The position numbers and the translations under genes are program-made. 64,000 nucleotides of DNA from Pseudomonas sp. KBW05. Lineage in GTDB: Bacteria; Pseudomonadota; Gammaproteobacteria; Pseudomonadales; Pseudomonadaceae. This document shows positions 16,862 to 23,869 of this stretch, piece after piece (the stretch's first letter is position 1; every line of letters begins with the position of its first letter). The notes beneath the pieces are model-generated. The model was not told the origin of the DNA. It saw only the letters and a program-made list of their open reading frames with translations, and did not search any database. The stretch lies in assembly GCF_003852405.1 (NCBI RefSeq), contig NZ_QAJM01000010.1, positions 204-64,203 of the forward strand, given 5' to 3'.

Positions 16862-17804
16862 CAGAACGACCGTAACTGCACCTACTTCATTGATATCGGC
16901 TACAGGTGCAGGAGCTAATGAGCGTCCGCTAGCATTAACCTACTTTAGTGCTCCCCCTTTAGCTGACGGCGAAAAGCCGAGAAAAAAATTTAAGTTCGCT
17001 GCATACAAGGGCGACGATGTTGTGGATGCATTAAAGGAGCTTTTTCATGAAAAGTGCGCCTATTGTGAATCAGAATTTATTGCCACCGGCCCAGCTGATA
17101 TTGAACACTACCGTCCTAAAGGGGGAGTTCAGGAAGATCCAACTCACGTTGGCTACTGGTGGCTAGCGAGCGAGTGGACGAACCTTCTATATAGTTGCAT
17201 TGACTGTAACCGAAGACGACGTCATAAGCTCTTTGTACCAGGCATGGCACTGAAAGCAATCAATGCCATAAAAAACAAGTCAATTGGCAAGAAAAACTCA
17301 TTCGCTATCAATAAGGTTCGAGCAGTTAAGCTCGGTGACTGCCTTAATGCTGAGGATGCTCTGCTAATAGACCCTACTCGACGTGATCCAACTCAGCACT
17401 TGCAATGGCTCTTTGACTTTTCTGTCACTCCAGATCAATGTCCTGCCCTAGTTTTACCGACCAACAATAATAATACAGCGGATATGTATGGCGCTGAGAC
17501 CATCGTGGCCCTCGCCCTAAACCGACAGGGATTGGTGCAGCAGCGAACGAAGCACTTGCTAAACCTCAGGGTAATGCTTCGATATATTCAGGATGATATC
17601 GAAGCAGCGATGTCAGAGACAGGCGCAGACAGATCTCGCAGCATTCAGAGAGCGATAGGAAAATTGAGTGATTTAGAAGGCAAGAGTGCTGCGACTGAAT
17701 GCTATTCAGAGATGACCAAGGCTTGGTTCGAAGAGGCGGCGCGTTGGCTGGAGGATCACTACCAGCGGCGTCTAGAGGAAATCCTTGTTGAGGAGCAGCC
17801 CTAG
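16848..17804 (+). CDS. Second HNH nuclease, paralogous to the fusion's N-terminus
   Basis: 318-residue HNH protein with Cys70-A-Y-Cys73, IEHYRPK (85-91, catalytic His87) and Cys117-I-D-Cys120-N-R. It shares the words ELFH-KCAYCES, H-RPK and EW-N---SC--CNR with the N-terminal domain of the preceding fusion, so the two HNH domains are related by duplication or common recruitment. The middle and C-terminal part (about 130-318) is helical and has no motif I recognise. The ATG at 16848 lies inside the end of the upstream gene, behind AAGGAAG, so the two are translationally coupled. It probably forms a complex with, or is loaded by, the fusion ATPase. Confidence 0.8.
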   Translation: MRKVDRTTVTAPTSLISATGAGANERPLALTYFSAPPLADGEKPRKKFKFAAYKGDDVVDALKELFHEKCAYCESEFIATGPADIEHYRPKGGVQEDPTHVGYWWLASEWTNLLYSCIDCNRRRRHKLFVPGMALKAINAIKNKSIGKKNSFAINKVRAVKLGDCLNAEDALLIDPTRRDPTQHLQWLFDFSVTPDQCPALVLPTNNNNTADMYGAETIVALALNRQGLVQQRTKHLLNLRVMLRYIQDDIEAAMSETGADRSRSIQRAIGKLSDLEGKSAATECYSEMTKAWFEEAARWLEDHYQRRLEEILVEEQP

Positions 17805-18031
17805 ATTAAATTGTTCGTCTCACCAGATTGAATCCCAGCTGGTTTCATAGACACGTCTGAATGACTTACGTGCAGGTCGACAACGTGCTGATACCTTATA
17901 AATCCCGGATTCGACTCCACAGAAATCCATAACTAGCTGATTTATTTATAGTTACCGGTTGGGGGACGACAAGTTTTCCAGCGAATTCCAGACCTGCAAA
18001 AAACCTAGCCTCGCCGACCACTACCGTTCGT
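17805..18031. other. Gap before attR with a T-arm-like tRNA scrap
   Basis: No gene is seen. AATCCCGGATTCGACTCC at about 17901-17918 resembles the T-arm of the tRNA-Thr gene (CCCGGGTTCGACTCC) and may be a degenerate integration footprint. Confidence 0.45.
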
Positions 18032-18049
18032 CTGGTGCCGGCACCATAT
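18032..18049 (+). other. attR-like site: duplicate of the tRNA-Thr 3' end
   Basis: CTGGTGCCGGCACCATAT is identical to 8054-8071. GTTCG just upstream (18026-18030) also matches the T-loop of the tRNA, but the bases between are altered, so this copy does not encode a tRNA. It bounds a 10-kb element with the recombinase at 10104. Confidence 0.8.
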
Positions 18050-18054
18050 CTCGA

Positions 18055-18071
18055 AGCCCCGCAATGCGGGG
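18055..18071 (+). terminator. Hairpin just right of attR
   Basis: GCCCCGC pairs with GCGGGGC around AAT, followed by CTTGTGGTTT. It resembles the tRNA-Thr terminator and may be its displaced counterpart. A third similar hairpin is at 19594-19615. Confidence 0.6.
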
Positions 18072-18573
18072 CCTTGTGGTTTCTGGGGTTTGGGCAACTT
18101 CAAAAACTTGCACTGCGTTTTCGGCAAGAATGCCCAAAAAGTGTCCACACTTGAAAACCAGGGCTGCTTGCCTCAACCCCACTTCGTCTTCTACGACGCC
18201 TCACTCCGCTCGACACCCGCCTCGCTAGCCACACCAGCCAAATCTGCCGACTCACGAAAGTGATCAGCATTGACGCTCTCCGAAGCGCGATCCAACTCTC
18301 CCCGCCTCGCCATCCTGCCTATTCCCATTTTCGCCGGATCAGTAACACGCCCTCACGATTTCCCATCCCCCATTCGTGAGTGCCAGCATTGAGTAAAACT
18401 GAGCTTGCAGACAGGCTACCGCCTCCCCGGTTAGTGCTTTCATTGCCAATGAGCGCCCCTTCGACGCTTGACGGTAGCGATAGCCCAACAGTTGACATCA
18501 ATGATGACTCTGTCATCATCGGTCCACTACTCAGCCCCGTACGCAGTGATTAAATTCTCTGGCCGTTGGGGTG
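18072..18573. other. About 500 bp without a recognisable gene
   Basis: No reading frame here has codon use or a ribosome site I trust. It lies between attR and a strong terminator and looks like decayed island DNA. Confidence 0.5.
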
Positions 18574-18599
18574 AAAAACCGGCCCTTGTGCCGGTTTTT
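18574..18599 (+). terminator. Intrinsic terminator
   Basis: AAAAACCGG (18574-18582) pairs with CCGGTTTTT (18591-18599) around CCCTTGTG, with further T residues. No intact gene precedes it on the plus strand, so it probably belonged to a deleted gene. Confidence 0.8.
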
Positions 18600-18619
18600 T
18601 CGTTTCTGAGGGTTGAGTC

Positions 18620-18817
18620 TTGCGTACAGCTTGCTTTGTCGACGGTTACAACCTGTTTTACGGCCTCCTGGCGGGTACTCCGTACAAATGGCTCGATCTT
18701 CCTTCTCTGCTCTCCCACATCGTTCGTGTTGAACACCCCGACAGTACGGTCAACGGCATCAGCTTCTTCACCTCAGGCGTCACCTCGAATACCTACGCAC
18801 AAAAAACCAGCCCTTAA
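18620..18817 (+). pseudogene. Truncated NYN-domain (LabA/DUF88-type) gene
   Basis: The frame opens with the typical NYN start RTACFVDGYNLFYGLL, then YKWLDLPSLLSHIVRVEHP and a strand ending FFTSGV (about 52 residues). It then reads into unrelated residues (SNTYAQKTSP) and stops. Intact NYN proteins of this type are several times longer and carry further acidic catalytic residues, so this is a 5' fragment. Members are predicted RNases. The break near 18780 is another rearrangement point in the island. Confidence 0.75.
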
Positions 18818-18965
18818 ACCTGCCTATTGGTAGATCTGCGCGTTGCAAGTGCCCGGCATTCAAAATCACGGGAAAGCGCGGGCAAGGGGTCCATCCCCAT
18901 TTCACCCGCCCAACCGACAAAGCGCTATTGACCACCTCCCCCCCAAAGCCTAACGTTTGCATACC

Positions 18966-18996
18966 GTGTACACAGCGTATACAGATATGTATGGAG
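18966..18996 (+). promoter_or_regulatory. Operator-like repeats before the toxin-antitoxin pair
   Basis: TGTACA (18967-18972), TATACA (18978-18983) and TGTATG (18988-18993) recur within 27 bp just before the antitoxin start and overlap its GGAG ribosome site. Ribbon-helix-helix antitoxins usually bind such short repeats to repress their own operon. Assignment is by position and pattern. Confidence 0.5.
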
Positions 18997-19003
18997 CAAC
19001 GTT

Positions 19004-19270
19004 ATGGCAGCCTCTCCCGTTCTGTCTTTCCGAGTAAAGCCCGAGCTTGCCAACGAGTTGGATCAACTGGCACACGCAACTGACCGAGATCGTCAATACC
19101 ATCTGCAGCGAGCTTTGAGCCGCTATATGGCCGATGAGTCCTGGCATTTCAAAGCCGTGCAAGAAGGCATCGAGGATGCTGCAGCCGGCAACGTCACTGA
19201 TCTGGATGCCGTAAAGGCTAAGTGGGTAAAACGTGCCGAAGATCGCATTAAGCAGCAAAGCGGAAAGTGA
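19004..19270 (+). CDS. Ribbon-helix-helix (CopG/ParD-type) antitoxin
   Basis: 88 residues. The N-terminal beta strand VLSFRVKPELANELDQLA followed by a helix-turn-helix pair is the ribbon-helix-helix DNA-binding fold, and the acidic C-terminal half (GIEDAAAGNVTDLDAVKA) is the usual toxin-binding tail. The ATG is preceded by GGAG. It overlaps the toxin gene by 38 bp, so both are made from one mRNA. It is expected to neutralise the toxin and repress the operon. Confidence 0.85.
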   Translation: MAASPVLSFRVKPELANELDQLAHATDRDRQYHLQRALSRYMADESWHFKAVQEGIEDAAAGNVTDLDAVKAKWVKRAEDRIKQQSGK

Positions 19271-19523
19271 CCTGGATGGAATTTACGAGCACTACGAAGC
19301 ATTAGTTGGCGCTGAGCTGGGGGAGGCTGCCGTCTTTCATATTCTCAGCAGTCTGGAGATGCTGGAGCGCTTCCCTAACGCGGGTAAAGCGTCTCCAAGC
19401 CCCGATTGCCGGGAGCTCATCATCACCACCTACCCGTATCGGGCTACGTACAGCCTGCAAGGTGATCGAGTGATAGTGTTTCGAATTCTTCATCAGCATT
19501 CAGCGCGTCGTGAAGATTGGTGA
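19233..19523 (+). CDS. RelE/ParE-family toxin
   Basis: 96 residues with the ParE/RelE fold: SSKAESDLDGIYEHY (first helix), FPNAGKASP (loop), CRELIITTYPYRATYSL and VIVFRILHQHSARR (C-terminal strands with the conserved R-x-L-H-x-x-R pattern). The start is a GTG at 19233 within the antitoxin gene. The family acts on DNA gyrase (ParE) or ribosome-bound mRNA (RelE); sequence closeness to ParE is my impression only. The pair may stabilise the island. Confidence 0.85.
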   Translation: MPKIALSSKAESDLDGIYEHYEALVGAELGEAAVFHILSSLEMLERFPNAGKASPSPDCRELIITTYPYRATYSLQGDRVIVFRILHQHSARREDW

Positions 19524-19546
19524 TACATAAAACGTTCCAGCAAGAG

Positions 19547-19590
19547 GACCTACTGATTACAAGTCAGTAGGTCACGATTCAGCGCCACAG
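19547..19590. other. Vestigial tRNA-Thr-like end with palindrome
   Basis: GACCTACTGA-TTACAAG-TCAGTAGGTC (19547-19573) is a perfect 10-bp palindrome with a 7-base loop. Its first 22 bases are the reverse complement of tRNA-Thr positions 8019-8040 (anticodon arm), and its last 10 match that tRNA in the forward sense. A degenerate T-arm-like ACGATTC and CGCCACA follow, then a terminator like that of the tRNA. It looks like the far-right scar of an older integration. Confidence 0.55.
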
Positions 19591-19593
19591 TAC

Positions 19594-19615
19594 AAAGCCC
19601 CGCACGCGGGGCTTT
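19594..19615 (+). terminator. Intrinsic terminator after the vestigial tRNA end
   Basis: AAAGCCCCG pairs with CGGGGCTTT around CACG, followed by GTGGTTTCT. The same GTGGTTTCT follows the hairpin at 18055, so these two ends share a common origin. Confidence 0.75.
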
Positions 19616-19709
19616 GTGGTTTCTGATGTATGAAGAAAGGCAATTTTAATTTGACTCGACACCGCTCATCCAGCATCGAAAGCCCCTTGCCTAAATACCC
19701 CACCATCAC

Positions 19710-19730
19710 AATAATGAGAGCCATTACCAT
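19710..19730 (+). promoter_or_regulatory. Fur-box-like site upstream of fecI
   Basis: ATAATGAGAGCCATTACC matches most positions of the Fur consensus GATAATGATAATCATTATC. It lies about 25-40 bases before the sigma-factor start, where Fur would repress under iron-replete conditions. Confidence 0.65.
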
Positions 19731-19751
19731 TTACTCCCCAATGGCCCGCTC

Positions 19752-20252
19752 ATGTCGTCCCTCGATCATTCCGCGCTTCATCAGCTCTACAGCGAACACA
19801 ACAGTTGGCTAAAAGGCTGGTTGCGCGTGCGTCTGGGCAATGCGGCGGATGCGTCCGACCTGGCGCAGGACACTTTCATACGCGTCATGACCGCCCGCAA
19901 CGCGGCACCTATCCGTGAACCTCGCGGCTACCTGAGTGCCATTGCCCGCTCGTTGCTGATCGACAAATCCCGCCGCCGGGCGATCGAGCAGGCGTACCTG
20001 TTCGCGCTGGCACAACAGCCGGAACCGGTGGCGGTGTCGCCGGAGGTGCGGTTGTCGATCATTGAGATGTTGCTGGCGATCGACAGCCTGCTCGATGAGT
20101 TGGGTACACGTACCCGGGAGATTTTCCTCGCGGTGCAGTTGGAGGGCTTGAGTTATGTGGCGGTCGCAGAGCGGTTTGGGGTGTCGGTGACGACGGTGAA
20201 GAATCATTTGATTCGCGCCATGACCCAGTGCCTGTTGCTGGTCGAGCCCTGA
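19752..20252 (+). CDS. FecI-type ECF sigma factor
   Basis: 166-residue extracytoplasmic-function sigma factor. Region 2 (about 10-75) contains DASDLAQDTFIRVM, the core-binding and -10 recognition signature. Region 4 (about 105-160) contains LDELGTRTREIFLAVQLEGLSY ending in a helix-turn-helix (VSVTTVKNHLIRAM). It would direct RNA polymerase to the downstream receptor gene when the receptor is occupied. Its stop overlaps the fecR start (TGATG). A Fur-box-like site precedes it. The three genes make a classical cell-surface signalling unit. Confidence 0.92.
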   Translation: MSSLDHSALHQLYSEHNSWLKGWLRVRLGNAADASDLAQDTFIRVMTARNAAPIREPRGYLSAIARSLLIDKSRRRAIEQAYLFALAQQPEPVAVSPEVRLSIIEMLLAIDSLLDELGTRTREIFLAVQLEGLSYVAVAERFGVSVTTVKNHLIRAMTQCLLLVEP

Positions 20253-21199
20253 TGAGCGCACCGCTGGATCTGCAGACGCTGGAAGCCGCCGCCACCTGGT
20301 ATGTGCAACTGAACGACGGCGCTGCCGACGAGGCGCGCACCCTCGCCTGGCAGGCGTGGTTGCAGGCCAGCCCGCAGCATGCGGCGGCCTGGGCGCGGGT
20401 GGAGGCGCTGCAACAGCAGTGGGCGCGAATGCCGCAGCGGGCGGCGCTTTCCGGGTTGGGGGCGGCGCAGCGGCAGCGGCGTGATGTGTTGAAGATCCTG
20501 GGGATGCTGATGGCCGTTGGCGCAGGCTCATGGCTGGCGGTGGAGCAGGTGCCCTATCGCTCGATGCTCGCCGGGCAACGCACGCACTCCGGTGAGCGGC
20601 GTTCACTGCAACTGGACGATGGCACGCGGTTGGAGATGAATGTCGATACGTCGCTGGATATCCAGTTCGACGGCCAGCAACGGCTGATCCAGCTGTACCA
20701 GGGCGAGATTCTCGTGCAGACCGCCAAGGACCCGGCCCAGCGGCCGTTCAGCGTGACCACCAGCGATGGCAACGTGCGCGCACTCGGCACCCAATTCAGC
20801 GTGCGCCAATGGGGCGATCACACCGAAGTGGGCGTCGAACAGGCCGCTGTCGAAGTCCGCCCACGCCGCAATGACACGCAACGACTCACCCTGGAAGCCG
20901 GCCAACAAGTCAGCTTCGACCGCGATGCCATTGGCCGCCCTCACCCGTTGCCCCAAGGCTCAACCACCTGGGTCCAGGGCATGCTGAGCGTGGACGACTG
21001 GCGCCTGGGGGATTTCATCAGCCAATTGAGCCGCTACCGCCCCGGCGTGTTGCGCTGTGCGCCGGCGGTACAAAACCTGAGCATCTCCGGCGCGTTTCGG
21101 ATTGATGACACTGACACCGTCCTACAAAACCTGGGCAAATCCCTACCGGTGAAAGTGACTTACCTCACGCGCTACTGGGTCAGCGTCGAAGCCCTGTAA
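20252..21199 (+). CDS. FecR-type anti-sigma regulator
   Basis: 315 residues. The N-terminal cytoplasmic part (1-80, with AATWYVQLNDG and ARTLAWQAWLQ) is the DUF4880 anti-sigma segment. One membrane span (about 82-100, ILGMLMAVGAGSWLAVE) is followed by the periplasmic FecR domain (RRSLQLDDGTRLEMN, PFSVTTSDGNVRALGTQFSVR) and a C-terminal STN-like domain that contacts the receptor. The ATG at 20252 overlaps the sigma-factor stop; a longer frame from 20228 would overlap more and lacks a better ribosome site. It relays receptor occupancy to the sigma factor. Confidence 0.9.
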   Translation: MSAPLDLQTLEAAATWYVQLNDGAADEARTLAWQAWLQASPQHAAAWARVEALQQQWARMPQRAALSGLGAAQRQRRDVLKILGMLMAVGAGSWLAVEQVPYRSMLAGQRTHSGERRSLQLDDGTRLEMNVDTSLDIQFDGQQRLIQLYQGEILVQTAKDPAQRPFSVTTSDGNVRALGTQFSVRQWGDHTEVGVEQAAVEVRPRRNDTQRLTLEAGQQVSFDRDAIGRPHPLPQGSTTWVQGMLSVDDWRLGDFISQLSRYRPGVLRCAPAVQNLSISGAFRIDDTDTVLQNLGKSLPVKVTYLTRYWVSVEAL

Positions 21200-21299
21200 A
21201 TAAAACCGCAGGAAACCTTGCTGATTTCGATTCTCATCCGTCAATGACACAAGCCGCGCACACAGCGGCTCTCTGCCAAGACTACGCAAGGACAATCGA

Positions 21300-23729
21300 A
21301 TGCTCCCGCTTCCTCTTACCGCCAAGACGGCCATGGCCCGTGCCGTGCGTCTGGCGCTGTTTGGTTTGACCCTTGCCAGCCTGCCCGCGCTGGCGCTGCA
21401 AGCCACTCCCGCACACGCCCAGAGCCAAGCTGCGTACGAGATTGCGCCGGGCTCACTAGGAAACGCCCTGACCCAATTCGGCGTGCAGGCGGGCGTGACG
21501 ATTTCGTTCGATACCCAGCAGACGCGCAACCTCACCAGCGAAGGGCTCAAGGGCTCGTACACGGTTGAAGAGGGTCTGGCGCGACTGCTGGCCAACAGCG
21601 GCCTGGCAGCGCAACGCCAGAGCAACGGCGGCTACGTATTGGTCGCGAACACCAGCGAAGGGCCCTTGCAGCTGCGCGCCACCGAAGTCACCACCAACCA
21701 GTTGGGCACCGTGACCGAAGGCAGCGGCTCCTACACCCCGGGCACCATCGCCACTGCGACCAAACTGGTGCTGACCCCACGGGAGACGCCGCAGTCGATC
21801 TCCGTGGTGACCCGCCAGGCCATGGACGACTTCAGCCTCAAGTCCCTCGACGACGTGATGCGCCACACACCGGGCATCACCGTCGCGGCTTACGACAGTG
21901 AGCGCACGTCCTACTACTCCCGTGGCTTTGCCATTCGCAACTTCCAGTACGACGGCATCCCGATCCTGCAGGACGCGCAATATTCATCCGGCCACACCCT
22001 CACCGACACGGTGATCTACGACCGTGTCGAGATCCTCAAGGGCGCCACCGGCCTGCTCACCGGCGCCGGCGGCCTGGGGGGCACGATCAATATGGTGCGC
22101 AAGAAACCCACCTCGGAATTCAAGGGCTACATCGACCTGGGCGCGGGTTCCTGGGACAACTATCGCTCGGAAGTCGACGTCAGCGGCCCGCTGACCGAGT
22201 CGGGCAACGTGCGTGGGCGCGCCGTCGCGGCCTATCAGGACAAGCACTCGTTCCTCGACCACTACCAGCGCCAGACCGCCGTGTACTACGGCATTCTGGA
22301 ATTCGACCTGTCCCCCGACACGCTGCTGACCGTCGGCGCCGACTACCAGGACAGCGACCCGCAGGGCTCCAGTTGGTCCGGCTCGGCAGCGCTGTATGAT
22401 TTGTCCGGCAACCGTATCAGCACACCGCGTTCGTTCAACAACGGCGCCAAGTTCAGCTCATGGGCGCAGTACACACGCACCGGCTTCGCCACCCTCGAAC
22501 ACGAATTCGCCAACGGCTGGGTGGGCAAGGCGCAGTACAACCACCAGATCAACGGCTATGACGCACCGCTGTCTGCCCTGCTAAGCCCGAACGCGACCAC
22601 CGGCAAAGCCATGATGCTGACCCGCGCCTACTACGGTGAAACCACCAGCGACACCGGCGACCTGTACGCCACCGGCCCGTTCAGCCTGTTTGGCCGCGAA
22701 CATGAACTGGTGGTCGGCACCTCGGTGTCGCGCTCGCGCTGGACCGGCAAAGACTACACCGCCGCTGTCCACGTCAACGGCAACAGCCACGACTACTTCC
22801 CCTGGGATGGCGACGCCGCAGAACCAGGCCGTGGCCCGATGACCAATTACAACGACGAAACCACCCGCCAGAGCGCCGGTTATGTCACCGCCCGCTTCAA
22901 CGTGACGGACGCCATGCACCTGATGCTCGGCACCCGGGTCAACAACTTCGAAGTCACCGGCACCAGCCAGGTCAAAGACACCGGCAAGGTCGTGCCCTAT
23001 GCCGGCCTCACCTACGACCTCAACGACAACTTCTCGGCATACGCCAGCTACACCGAGATCTACCTGCCGCAGCGTGAATACCGCGACCTCAATAACAAAC
23101 CGGTGGAGCCGGATGAAGGCCAGAACTACGAGATAGGGCTCAAGGGCGAATTCTTCGATGGCCGCCTGAACGCCAGCCTCGCCTACTTTGAAATCCACGA
23201 GGACAACCGTGCGGTCAGCGACGACAGCTATGTCTCCGAAACCATCCCCGGGCTGTACGGCGCCTATAAAGGCGTGGAATCCAAGACCAAGGGCTACGAA
23301 GCGGAAATCTCCGGCGAGCTGGCACCCGGCTGGCAATTGCAGGCGGGCTACACCCACAAGATCATGCGCGACAAGCAGGGCGAGAAGCTGTCCACCTGGG
23401 AACCGGAAGACCAGTTCAACCTCTACACCAGCTACAAGCTGACCGGCCCGCTGGACAAACTCACCCTGGGCAGCGGCGTGCGCTGGCAAGGCACGGGCTG
23501 GAAGCTGTTGACCAACAACTACACCACCGGCAGCCAGGACAACTTCTCCCAGGAACCGCTGTGGCTGCTGGACCTGATGGCCCGCTACCAGATCACCGAC
23601 AACGTCTCGGCCACGCTCAACGTCAACAACGTCTTCGACAAGACCTACTACACCAACATCGGCTTCTATAACTCGGCCTACTACGGCGACCCGCGCAACG
23701 TGATGCTCAGCACGCGCTGGAATTTCTGA
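21300..23729 (+). CDS. TonB-dependent siderophore receptor with signalling (STN) domain
   Basis: 809 residues. After a signal peptide (about 1-41, ending AHAQS) comes an STN domain (about 45-110, YEIAPGSLGNALTQFGVQAG). This domain signals to FecR. The plug follows (about 140-270, TPRETPQSISVVTRQAMDD, RVEILKGATGLLTGAGGLGG), then the 22-strand barrel ending in a C-terminal phenylalanine (STRWNF). The layout is that of FpvA/FhuE/FoxA-like ferric-siderophore transducers. The ligand cannot be told from sequence; hydroxamate or mixed-type siderophores are typical for this subfamily. It lies 100 bp after fecR, where the FecI-dependent promoter should be. Confidence 0.92.
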   Translation: MLPLPLTAKTAMARAVRLALFGLTLASLPALALQATPAHAQSQAAYEIAPGSLGNALTQFGVQAGVTISFDTQQTRNLTSEGLKGSYTVEEGLARLLANSGLAAQRQSNGGYVLVANTSEGPLQLRATEVTTNQLGTVTEGSGSYTPGTIATATKLVLTPRETPQSISVVTRQAMDDFSLKSLDDVMRHTPGITVAAYDSERTSYYSRGFAIRNFQYDGIPILQDAQYSSGHTLTDTVIYDRVEILKGATGLLTGAGGLGGTINMVRKKPTSEFKGYIDLGAGSWDNYRSEVDVSGPLTESGNVRGRAVAAYQDKHSFLDHYQRQTAVYYGILEFDLSPDTLLTVGADYQDSDPQGSSWSGSAALYDLSGNRISTPRSFNNGAKFSSWAQYTRTGFATLEHEFANGWVGKAQYNHQINGYDAPLSALLSPNATTGKAMMLTRAYYGETTSDTGDLYATGPFSLFGREHELVVGTSVSRSRWTGKDYTAAVHVNGNSHDYFPWDGDAAEPGRGPMTNYNDETTRQSAGYVTARFNVTDAMHLMLGTRVNNFEVTGTSQVKDTGKVVPYAGLTYDLNDNFSAYASYTEIYLPQREYRDLNNKPVEPDEGQNYEIGLKGEFFDGRLNASLAYFEIHEDNRAVSDDSYVSETIPGLYGAYKGVESKTKGYEAEISGELAPGWQLQAGYTHKIMRDKQGEKLSTWEPEDQFNLYTSYKLTGPLDKLTLGSGVRWQGTGWKLLTNNYTTGSQDNFSQEPLWLLDLMARYQITDNVSATLNVNNVFDKTYYTNIGFYNSAYYGDPRNVMLSTRWNF

Positions 23730-23736
23730 CCGCTAC

Positions 23737-23765
23737 ACCCCTCGGCCGCAGGCTGGCCGAGGGGT
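23737..23765 (+). terminator. Intrinsic terminator-like hairpin
   Basis: ACCCCTCGGCC (23737-23747) pairs with GGCCGAGGGGT (23755-23765) around a 7-base loop, followed by TTGGATTT. It ends the receptor transcript. Confidence 0.8.
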
Positions 23766-23869
23766 TTGGATTTGCCCAGCGCAATGGCACTTAGCCACTT
23801 TTCCAATTGACACCCCCTCCCCGCTCCGCTAAAAACCCTGTCTTGCTTGTGCTTTCTATCGAGACACGG

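Noticed and set aside
11518-17804. Type I restriction system accompanying the RloC-like gene
   Set aside because: No HsdR, HsdM or HsdS motifs occur in the window; the neighbouring genes are HNH and OLD-like ATPase proteins.
18319-18519. Small frames in the 18.1-18.6 kb gap
   Set aside because: No ribosome sites, no recognisable residues, and frames on both strands overlap; treated as decayed DNA.
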